Shown here piece after piece: positions 55,317 to 64,000 of a stretch of 64,000 nt of DNA. Made by a program: the position numbers and the translations under genes. Numbering within the stretch: position 1 is the stretch's first letter; each line of letters begins with the position of its first letter. The notes beneath the pieces were generated by a model. The model saw only the letters and a list, made by a program, of their open reading frames with translations. It was not told the DNA's origin and searched no databases. Origin of the DNA: Pinus tabuliformis (taxonomy: Eukaryota; Streptophyta; Pinopsida; Pinales; Pinaceae); NCBI GenBank assembly GCA_031772625.1, contig CM062810.1:708959584-709023583 (forward strand), in the 5' to 3' direction.

Positions 55317-56681
55317 CTATGGGGTTTTGACTTTGTCGACAAATAGATCATTGTAGACCAGTGTCTTAGATAGATTAACAATGATTGAATCAACATTGTG
55401 ATCAGATGAAGAAGTAGAGAGATCACAAAAACCAAGATCAGAAAATTCAGGATGTTTGTCGGCATCCTCATGATTTGATGAATCGTGCAGAGGGGTAGAT
55501 GAGAAGAAAGGATGTTCACCCTCTTTGTTTTCAGAAATGAAAGATGATAGATTGGATGGAGTTTCGGAGGAAGATGTGTTCTCTCTGCAATTTAATGACA
55601 GATTGACAACCGACGTGTCCAGTGAACGATCAGAAGTAGAGAAATTTGGAAATGAGTTTTCACAGGGGAAATCAACAGTGGAAGAATCACAAGGGATGTC
55701 AGGATAAAGTGAATGAGGTGTGGCTGGAAGGGAGTCTTCCTTCACCATAGGTTCTTCTTTACATTCCCACACACACTCATCATGAATGATGGCATAGGTT
55801 GGCTGCACAACACTAACTCTGTCAATAGCTTGATCCTCGTTCACAATAGGTGAGGATTCTGGAATGGAAGAACATGAGACAGTACAATCTGAGGAATCAA
55901 CAAAAAGCAGGGATGGAGGTTGAGGGAATGAATCCACATGACAACCAACAAGCTTGCAAGCCAAATCTGTGCAGATATCAAGAGCAGGCGGGGTGAGAGA
56001 ATTTGACAGTTCAATAGATATGAGTGCATGTTCTCCCACATCACTCTGCGGTGGTGGAGCCGTTTGATGAGGTGAAGGCGGACAATCACTTGTGACAGCA
56101 ACTGTGCATGCATGTGATTGCACGACCCCATCACCAAAGTGTGTTGAGTAGGATCCAAATGATTTCAAGAATGATGGATTTTTGGATATGTAAAGAAGAT
56201 ACTCAAATCTTCCATTGAGAAATTCCTAATCAATTTCATCTTCGGGAAATCAGTATGCAAGATTATAATAGCGTGTGTGAAACTGTTCAACAGATTCATC
56301 ACATGATTTTCGTAATTTCATAATTTATTTATTGATTTCTTTACGGTTAAAGTGATTGAAATCACGGTCTATCATTGTTACCAGATGAGCAAGAGAATGA
56401 ATTGAATTTTTAGCCAGCATGGCACACCAGTGCAATGGGTACCCTCGAAGTGTGCAAATGAACAACACGTAGTTCATGTAGTCTTCAAAGATTCCATGTC
56501 TTTTGCATGAGCCTACAATGCTGACCGCATGCCTAACCAAGGCTACATAGCCTCCACCATCATATGTTTTATGTGACAAGTTATCCAAGAGCTCTTCCGA
56601 GATTTTGAAGTCGTTTCCATAAGACATACACTCCGGAAGAGAAACTCTATAGTTAGTCATGATGGATATGCAGAGATTCAA
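55317..56681 (-). pseudogene. Gypsy-3 gag with long Ser/acidic tail, no pol
   Basis: ATG 56681 lies about 30 bp after the primer site. The first part (56681-56325) is gag-like: CMSYGNDFKISEELLDNL, RHGIFEDYMNYVLFICTLRG, LHWCAMLAKNSIHSLAHLV and FNHFNRKEINK. The frame continues through TAA (about 56325), TGA and TAG codons as KLRKSCDESVEQFHTRYYNL, typical of gag, into an open 283-codon stretch (56168-55317) that is Ser/Pro/Asp/Glu-rich with no zinc knuckle or protease motif. It ends at TAG 55317. A structural protein with a non-enzymatic tail is my inference. Confidence 0.7.
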
Positions 56682-56710
56682 AACATATGTGACGACTCAG
56701 CTTGTCATCT

Positions 56711-56729
56711 GGCCCTCCTTCTAGTGCCA
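56711..56729 (-). other. Primer binding site of gypsy-3
   Basis: The minus strand reads TGGCACTAGAAGGAGGGCC, three bases from the LTR end at 56733. It resembles the TGGCGCTAGAAGGA-type sites of several plant gypsy elements. The gag ATG follows closely. Confidence 0.7.
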
Positions 56730-57703
56730 AAATGTTGACGGTGTTGGACCTGCCAACATGTTAGGGGATCTCCCCAGTAAGAAGTCCCAACTAGACCTCA
56801 GACCGTTTGGTGTAGGAGTCCCAACAGTGGGTTGTACAGTATCGCCTTGACCGTGGTTTCACACAGAGCAAGTAAGATGTCCCTGTTGGTAGCAAGGGTG
56901 TGACATATGCAACAAGTCAAGGAAGGTGCATGAGCGGTTCTAACACACAGAGGGTGAGCTGAGTGCACCCCTTGGAAACCTGTGAAAGCATTGAGTTAAG
57001 AAGGGAGCACACGAGCTAAGATGCATCACCAACTGGAAGGTAAGTGAGCGAACAATCCAAAGTGATGGTTAAACCAACAACACATTTCAGTAAGATTCAT
57101 ACATACATATACAAAAAATAGCTACACATGCATGCATAAGAAAACATATACATATATCATTTAGAGTAAACAAGATAGCTGAAATACAATATGAAATATG
57201 CATGAAACATGTTGGATCTATTATATTAAGAAGTGTAAGTTCCAGTCATACAATACAACCATGACCAACCACTAGTTCCGACAACGGAACATTACAGTCA
57301 CTGCCGCCTGCTCCTCCAAAGAGATATACTAGCTCTGCACAGTGGAGAAGCCAAGGCTCGTTACAATATTTTCCAAGCTTTCTCTAAGATACTCCTATTG
57401 GAAGTTTGGCTGACCAAAATCCTATACAATGAGTTATGAGGGACTATATATAGCAAAGGGTGGGGTGGCCCTTGACATTCCCCTTTGTGACAGTTCACCT
57501 ACCCTCATGACTCTTCAACTACTCTATGACTGTTACATTCAATTATCGACACTTGAACTTCCACTTGACAAGATGTTACATACAATCTGCACATGTACCC
57601 ATGTGAGATAAAATAGGCTTGAGCAAGCCATGCAAGACATCACTAACACTCAGACCGTTGTGGTAAGACCAACTCTTCAACATCCTTGCAATGATCAACG
57701 GTG

Positions 57704-58129
57704 GAAAACTGATGCCAAGCTTGGTCATCCGTGATGGTGTCTGTGCGCTCAATGGTGACATCCTATTGAAAGAAAACTCTTACCTCCATTGCATCTGGGT
57801 ACACTGATATGGCCCCTCTGTCTAACTCATTTGATAACACATGCATCATCGTCTTGTGTGTGGCTAGAACAACAACATACTGATGCATAGTGTCAGTGCT
57901 GATCTCCAAGTGTGTCGAAAACTGATTCCAAGCTTGGTCATCCGTGATGGTGTCCGTGCACTCAATGGTGACATCTTGCTGAAAGCGAACTCTTACCTCC
58001 GTTGCATCTGGGTACACTGATATGGCCCCTCTGTCCAACTCGTTTGATAACACATGCATCATTGTCTTGTGTGTGGCTGGAACAACAACAAACTGATGCA
58101 TAGTGTCAGTGCTAATCTCCAAGCGTGTG
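57704..58129. repeat. 213-bp tandem duplication in the gypsy-3 5' LTR
   Basis: Two units start GAAAACTGAT at 57704 and 57917. Both carry TACACTGATATGGCCCCTCT and TGTGTGTGGCTGGAACAAC-like blocks. The 3' LTR has one unit (50960-51180). 213 is a multiple of three, so the minus-strand frame passes through both units. Confidence 0.88.
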
Positions 58130-58170
58130 CTGGTGACCATGTGCATCAACTTGTCGAAGTACATGTTCAA
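57763..58170 (-). pseudogene. 135-codon frame in the gypsy-3 5' LTR with an internal duplication
   Basis: The frame starts MNMYFDKLMHMVTSTRLEIS. LSNELDRGAISVYPDA occurs twice, about 71 residues apart, because of the 213-bp duplication. The counterpart at 51213-51028 has one copy and two stops after it. No known domain recognised. Calling it a gene is weakly supported. Confidence 0.35.
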
Positions 58171-59501
58171 CTCCAGTCAGACTTGCTTCTTGTCTTCACC
58201 TCGGTGAGTGTGCCAAATGGGTGGGATTGCATGCATATGCATAATGACATGCATACTGCTAAATTGTGTTGCATATGATCAACAACACTGCTAACCTTGT
58301 CTACTCCGTGCCAGATATTGGGATGGATCTATAACTTTTCTGGGCACAGTTTCATCCATCTGTGCATTTTGCGCCCCCTGCTATACCTGTTCATGTTGCA
58401 ACTCATTCTCTCTTTTGTGCAACTCTTGTTCTTCCTTGAGTTTCCACTATAGAACATGCAAATCCTTCTCTGGTTCTCTCTATGCCTTCACGTGATCTTC
58501 ATGTCGCACCATCATTTCATAGCTTTAATCTCTAAAGTTGCTTTCGTCACAAGTGGATTTGCTTTGAATTCATAGCTTTGCTCTACCTCTGTGTTGTTAG
58601 TAACCTTCCTCTTACATTCGTTGCGTGCAGGTGTGCTGCCTTATCCTACTGCTGATGGTGCTACTTGCTTTGACACTACTTCCATTTCATCTTGATATCC
58701 TTGTCCATGAACAACTTGATGTCTTCACAGATAGGCAAGTTCACAGACACTTGATCGACGGCATCCCCACTTGTGCTCTGAACGGTGTCTTCGACTCTTC
58801 TCTCTTTTAATCCATTGCACCTGTGCTGCTGAGAGGTAGAAAAACACATGTGATACCTGGAGACATAACAACACCCATGGCAAGCAATCTGTCAGTTGAA
58901 AACCAAAACAAACTGAAGGACTGACATGCAACATACTTGTGTGACTGTTTGTGAAGATTGCACAATTTTCACTAGGAGGTTGGGAGACTGACTGCCAAAA
59001 CTACACAAGGCACAACTTGGGTTGTCAGGAGGCCAACTAACTACTGGAACTGCACAATGGGTAGTCCAGCCTGGCCTACTGAGGATTGAAACTACACAAT
59101 GCGCAATTCCAGTCAAAAGTGACATGCAACCAACGAACTGCATTGCGTAGTTTCTAGGGCCAATAGGACAATGCCTCCAAGAATTGCGCAATGCAATCCT
59201 GAAGGTCAGTGCTGGGCTAGACTTGCATAATTTCTAGAGGGAAGGTAGAGCCTTTGCTTCCAGAAATGCGCAGTGCTAGCCGGGCAAGGCATGGTCTAGG
59301 CCAAGGCAGCCCAGACCTGCCGACAGGCGACTGAAAACATGAGAAGTCTGAATGCATGGTGAAATTGAGTGTAAACAAGAGTGAATGATCATGCATGCAA
59401 ACAGTGAGTGCAGGATTTAGAAAATAGGAAAACATGCATGTGTGTGAAGCGAGTCGCCGCAACGACGATAGTCAGTGCAAAAACAATGTCATGCATGCGA
59501 C

Positions 59502-60694
59502 TGTTAGTGTCAGCGTTTTCACACTGCCATCAGTGATCAAAATCTGCTCTTTTGCATTTTCATGTTAGGAGTCCCATACTGATGAGTTTGCATTCCATTA
59601 GGTCATGGATCCACTGATGGTGGTAATCACTTCAGTTTTTCCCTCAGGATCTATACTTGCTGATCCTCTTTCATAGTTCAGTCATGGTTCATATTTACTC
59701 TGTAGTTCATTTCTAAATCTTAGGGTTTGGTCTCATTAGGTTTTAGGGTCCCACCATGGTCAAAATTTGATGATTATGTACCAATAATGATCAGAAAAGT
59801 CATAGGTTATTATTTCGAAAGCCTAATGTAGTTCTCCGAAAACAGAGTATTATTGTTTTATTCTTTCTTCATGATGTAATTTTATGTTTCCATATGTAAT
59901 ATTGGTTCCCAACTGATCCTAAGCATCTGATGATGTTGCTAAGCACCTGCCACTTGCAAAAATCAAGTCATAATGAGCACCAATTAACCTGCAAAAGCAA
60001 AAGAGAAACAAGCACTAAAACCCTAAATTACTCTCCCACTGAGCTAGGGTTGGATACACTTGGATGCTCTAAACAATATTGTACATCATTTGTAAGCAGT
60101 TGGCAAGGAAATTAATAGGAGTTGCAGCTATTTTTATGGGATACTTGTGGTATGGTGCTTTTGCATAGTTTCTTCTTCTGTTATCAGTTTTTCACATGTT
60201 TTATGTATGCCACAATCTAATTCATTGCTTCTAGCTAAATGATATCAAGATAGATAGGTAGAATTCATTGTTTACAATGCTCTGCCTTGGGAAACCATTT
60301 AGTATTCTATGTTTTCTACTGTTTGAGAAGGATACATGATCTTTACATGCCCTCCTCAGCTCCTCACTAGTCTTAGACCTCTCACCTCACTCAATTTCAA
60401 GTGTAAAAGCCTATACCTACCCTGCCCCATAGAACACCCTGTACTCTGACCTAATTTCCCAGACCCAAATTGCCTAGCTCCATCTGATCCAGCACAAAAA
60501 CCAACAAATTCAATCAAAATCCCCTGAGCTACTATACCTAGCCTAAAATCCCATCTGATCCAGTCATTTTGACTGAGATCCATAAAGGAGAGAGCCCTCT
60601 CCCAACCTGGTAGGGCTAGCTACCAGGTTAAGCTTGGTTTGTGGTTATCCTAGGATTACCTTCCTTCAGCTTGAGGTCAATCTAGGCTCTAACA
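59502..60694 (+). repeat. 5' LTR of the third gag-only element (1193 bp)
   Basis: TGTTAGTGTCAGC...CTCTAACA. It repeats at 62836. The short ORFs in it, for example 59930-60115, occur only by chance. A weak TATA signal at best. Confidence 0.87.
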
Positions 60695-60697
60695 TAG

Positions 60698-60714
60698 TGG
60701 CGACCATACTAGGG
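60698..60714 (+). other. Primer binding site of the third gag-only element
   Basis: TGGCGACCATACTAGGG, three bases after the LTR. It resembles the TGGCGAC-type sites of Tat/Ogre-group gypsy elements, with several changes. Confidence 0.5.
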
Positions 60715-60970
60715 AACATAGTTTTATGTTCCTCAGTAAAATGTATCAAGTTCAGATCTGATTGTTGATGGTGAACAATGATTAGACACCGGAAGGCTGA
60801 AATCATTCACCTGGTGACTCCACTGTTGAAAAATCCCAAGCTTCAGAATTTTTATGGCAACTCCGCTCTTCAAGAACCAATAGCTTGAAGAATTTCTTGG
60901 TGAATTCATTATTATCAAAATGGATTTGTTTGCTTGAAGGTATGCTCCCATGAGCTGAGATCACATTCCA

Positions 60971-62221
60971 GGTTTCCAAAATAAAATTCCTAAGGTAGAT
61001 TGGCAAAGGAATTTGCCTACATTTAAAGATGATGATAGGAAAGATGCTGCTTTACATCTGGTTAGATTTCACATGCATATTCGCAAGTTGAAGGTTGATT
61101 TTCCTGAAGATTTATTGATGAAGATATTCATGGCCACTCTGGAAGGTGAAGCCTGATCTTGGTATGAAAGTTTGCCGCTTGCTTATATTTACTATTTAAA
61201 AGATTTTCATACCATGTTCTTTGAAAGGCATAAAGAATCTTGTCCATGCTTAATATTAGTTTAGAACTGTTGCAAACATGTCTATAGTTTTATTGAAAAT
61301 CTTTAGAAAGTTTATGAAGATGATGACTTCATGGACGATGAGATCATGGAATCCCTATATGAAAATCCGTTTTAGCAGTATAAAGAGAGCTTAGAGGATA
61401 CTTGTCAAGATGCTCAGGAAAATTTGCAGCAAGTTCAAGATCTTAGTACAATTGAAAATGATGGAAGACAAGGTCTTATTTCAGATTTGATCATAGTAGA
61501 AGACATTATGCAGGAAAATCAAATTCCAATTTCAGACTGTGATAAAGTCAAGTTGGCTATTCCAGATCTAGATTCAGATCGTGATGATGAAGGAATCATT
61601 GAAGCCTTCTTTGATTTTTCCCGTCAACAACAATCTCAAAAAGCTAGTCACTTCGTTACAAAAGATCATAATCAGCTTACAATAGCTTCTTCTTTGCTTG
61701 AAGATGAAGGAATTCTACATCTTGATAGTCAACAAGAATCATATGAAATGAATCAACAGTTTGAGGAAAATATATATACTCCTTTGCTTGAAATTAATGA
61801 AGATATTCAACAACCCTATGAATCTTTAGGAGGGAAAGAAGACAATTACTATTTTAGCAAAAGAAAACAAAAAGTACCCTCTCCTCTATTTGAAGATGAG
61901 ATAAATCAACTCCTGAAAAGTCATGTTACAACCCAAGCTAATGTAGGTTTGCAGTGTTCACATAGTCAAGAAGGTGTTAGTGAAGCTTCCTCCACTTTTG
62001 AAAATGATGATAGTCATCAAATTAGATTTATAGATCAACGAACATATATTGTTTTCTTTCATGAAGATGATAGGGCTGTTATGTTTGATAATCTTGAAGA
62101 ATGTTTTCTGTTTAAGAATGACTTAGACTATGAAATTGAGGAATATGAGCCTGAGAGAGACAATATGCCAGAAATCGAGTTAGAATTTCTCATGCTCGAG
62201 GAATTTACAGCCAACACTTAG
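60971..62221 (+). pseudogene. Gag with long acidic tail, no pol
   Basis: One reading frame runs from about 60971 to the TAG at 62219. The gag core reads DAALHLVRFHMHIRKLKVDF, LLMKIFMATLEGEA, SWYESLPL and FHTMFFERHKESC. Four stops interrupt it (TGA 61154; TAG 61262, 61304, 61373). From 61374 it is open for more than 280 codons, very rich in Glu, Asp and Gln, including VFFHEDDRAVMFDNLEECF, with no zinc knuckle, protease or RT. The core follows the W..L..FKG/LEGEA..W pattern of gypsy gag. The tail has no family I can name. The frame and composition match the layout of gypsy-3 gag. Confidence 0.72.
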
Positions 62222-62835
62222 ATAACAGAAGCTTATACTTCTATATGCCTTCCTATCAATCAACAACCAACTGTTCTTTTAGATAAGAATGAAGGGAGTA
62301 CTTGTATTTTTGCTGCTGGATATCAAGAGAAGGTAGTTCTTCAGGATTTTCAAGATCCCTTCGGCATTAGTTTGCAAGCATTAGAGAAGATAAATGTTGC
62401 CTGGTTTGCTAGCATTTGCCTTGGTTTCAGTTGTTATTATGAGTTGCCTACATGTACATCGTTCTACCTGCTTAGGAAAGTGAGAGCAAAATTTCAGTAA
62501 GTAGCCATCTGCTGGATTGGTTACAATGGAAGGCCCACTTCACATGATTGTACATATTTCATCAGTAGGCAGGTGGTTGTCATCATGATTTGAATCCCTC
62601 AAATCTAGATGGTCTGTTGCCATTAAAAAGCTTTGTAAGTACTTGTTTCAGTTAAGTAAGTCTTGAGTCATTTTTTTTAGTCATTTTCAAGATAGTTTCA
62701 GAGTCAGTTTGTGTCGTCAAGTCGTCAGTTTTCAGTTTTCAGTTTGTGTTTTTGACTCCATGCCCAATGGATATTGCTACTAGGTCTACGGTGTTCTTGG
62801 CACCTCCAAGGAGCTACCATCCCCATTGGAGCCAA
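62222..62835 (+). other. 3' internal region of the third gag-only element
   Basis: About 610 bp with no recognisable domain. A T-rich stretch with several TTTCAG(T) words occurs at 62640-62750. No strong polypurine tract precedes the 3' LTR; AAGGAGCTACC near 62810 is the nearest candidate. Confidence 0.55.
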
Positions 62836-64000
62836 TGTTAGTGTCAGCTTTTTCACACTGCCATCAGTAATCAAAATCTGCTCTTTTGCATTTTCATGTT
62901 AGGAGTCCCATACTGATGAGTTTTCATTCCATTAGGTCATGGATCCAATGATGGTGGTAATCACTTCAGTTTTACCCTCATGATCTGTACTTGTTGATCC
63001 TCTTTCATAGTTCAGTCATGGTTCATATCTATTCTGTAGTTCATTTCTAAATCTTAGGTTTTGGTCTCATTAGGTTTTAGGGTCCCACCATGGTCAAAAT
63101 TTGATGATTATGTGCCAATAATGATCAACAAAGTCATAGGTTATTATTTTGAAAGCCTAATGTAGTTCTCACCTCAAAACTTTTTTTGAGGTGAAAACAG
63201 AGTATTATTGTTTTTATCTTTCTTCATGATGTAATTTTATGTTTCCATATGTAATATTGGTTCCTAGCTGCTCCTAAGCATCTGATGATGTTGCCAAGCA
63301 CTTGCCACTGTAAAAATCAAGTCATCATGAGCACCAATTCACCTGCAAAAGCAAAAGAGTAACAAGCAATAAAACCCTAAATTCCTCTCCCACTGAGCTA
63401 GGGTTGGATACACTTGGATGCTTTGAACAATATTGTACATCATTTGTAAGTAGCTGGCAAGGAAATTAATAGGAGTTGCAATTATTTTTATGGGATACTT
63501 GTGGTATGGTGCTTTTGCATAGTTTCTTCTTTTGTTATCAGTTTTTCACATGTTTTATGTATGCCACAATCTAATTCATTGCTTCTAGCTGAATGATATT
63601 AAAATAGATAGGTAGAATTCATTGTTTATAGTGCTCTGCCTTGGGAAACCATTCAGTATTCAATGTTTTCTACTGTTTGAGAAGGATACATGATATTTAC
63701 ATGCCCTCCTCAGCTCCTCACCAGTCTTACACCTCTCACCTCACTCAATTTCAAGTGTAAAAGCCTATACCTACCTTGCCCCATAGAACACCCTGTACTC
63801 TGACCTAATTTCCTAGACCCAAATTGCCTAGCTCCATTTGATCCAACACAAAAACCAACAAATTCAATCCAAATCCCCTGAGCTACTATACCTAGCCTAA
63901 AATCCCATCTGATTCAGTCATTTTGACTGAGAACCATAAAGGAGAGAGCCCTCTCCCGACCTGGTAGGGCTAGCTACCAAGTTAAGCTTGGTTTGTGGTT
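62836..64000 (+). repeat. 3' LTR of the third gag-only element (partial)
   Basis: It repeats 59502 onward to the window end; about 30 bp remain outside. It has an extra 18-bp or so insert at 63170-63193 that forms a hairpin. Confidence 0.88.
63170..63193. repeat. Small perfect hairpin in one LTR only
   Basis: CACCTCAAAA and TTTTGAGGTG are 10-bp perfect inverted arms around CTTT-like bases. The other LTR reads TTCTCCGAAAACAG here without the hairpin. Confidence 0.75.

Larger units (their letters stand above)
50080..59501 (-). mobile_element. Gypsy-3, gag-only element with very long LTRs
   Basis: Direct repeats at about 50080-52634 and 56835-59501 (5' LTR from 56733), a primer site at 56711-56729 on the minus strand, and a gag-like frame 56681-55317. 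No RT, RNase H or integrase signature was seen in 52635-55316. It is therefore a non-autonomous element. Both outer ends are disturbed: the left end lacks about 100 bp of LTR start, and the right end is cut by the element starting at 59502. Confidence 0.75.
56733..59501 (-). repeat. 5' LTR of gypsy-3 (2769 bp, outer end cut)
   Basis: It starts TGTTGACGG on the plus strand and is cut at 59501 by the next element. It contains a 213-bp tandem duplication (57704-58129) absent from the 3' LTR, a TATA-like CTATATATAG near 57448, and a coding-like segment. Confidence 0.75.
59502..64000 (+). mobile_element. Third gag-only LTR element, cut by the window end
   Basis: LTRs 59502-60694 and 62836 to the edge, primer-like site at 60698, and a 2.1-kb internal region with only a gag-like frame. 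The LTRs differ at roughly 5% of positions by eye. It lies in the 5' LTR of gypsy-3; the expected target duplication is GCGAC (59497-59501) and its partner is beyond base 64000. Confidence 0.82.

Noticed and set aside
1-64000. Host protein-coding genes, tRNA or rRNA genes
   Set aside because: No frame outside retroelements shows a recognisable domain, and no cloverleaf or rRNA-like stretch was found by reading. A tRNA scan would settle it.

Overview
The window is a block of nested plant LTR retrotransposons. I see no host gene, rRNA, tRNA or CRISPR array. Both plant superfamilies are present (Ty3/gypsy, including two chromovirus-type elements and an Athila/Tat-type element, and Ty1/copia). 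Primer sites match plant initiator-Met and Asp tRNAs. LTRs reach about 1-2.8 kb and nesting is deep. This fits heterochromatic DNA of a large-genome seed plant. A conifer or other gymnosperm is plausible, but the sequence does not prove it.

Layout. (1) 1-4944, minus strand: the 5' half of an Athila-like gypsy element (LTR, Asp-type PBS, gag, start of pro), running off the left edge. (2) About 4955-8416, plus: the 3' part of a chromovirus with a nearly intact 934-codon RT-RNase H-integrase frame, a stop-separated chromodomain and a 3' LTR. The Athila-like element appears to sit inside it, and it in turn sits inside the LTR of the next element. (3) 8417-26171 and 46888-49899: three tandem copies of a segment of about 7.1-7.4 kb. 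Each copy carries the same gag-only LTR retrotransposon (LTR about 1.26 kb, TGTTGAAG...CTTCAACA ends, copia-type gag, no pol) plus the same spacer of about 1.6 kb. All copies have the same ATTTT target duplication. The 5' LTRs share bases with each other and the 3' LTRs share different bases, so the element was inserted once and the locus was then amplified. (4) 26172-46887: two copia elements inserted side by side in copy 3. Copia-1 (26172-31182, plus) is complete. Copia-2 (31193-46882, minus) is split at its RT catalytic motif by a gypsy chromovirus (33113-42746, plus). That gypsy element carries two solo LTRs, one in its 5' LTR and one in its gag. (5) 50080-59501, minus: a gypsy-like element with very long LTRs that contain coding-like sequence and minisatellites, and with a gag plus a Ser/acidic tail but no pol. 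(6) 59502-64000, plus: a third gag-only LTR element, cut by the right edge.

The complete copia and both chromovirus-type elements once encoded the gag, protease, RT, RNase H and integrase needed to copy and insert themselves, but every copy here is broken. The breaks are mostly TAG and TGA codons that one C-to-T or G-to-A change would explain. The three gag-only families have no enzymes and must have relied on autonomous relatives. Their co-occurrence, together with the segmental amplification of one of them, is the most notable part of the window.
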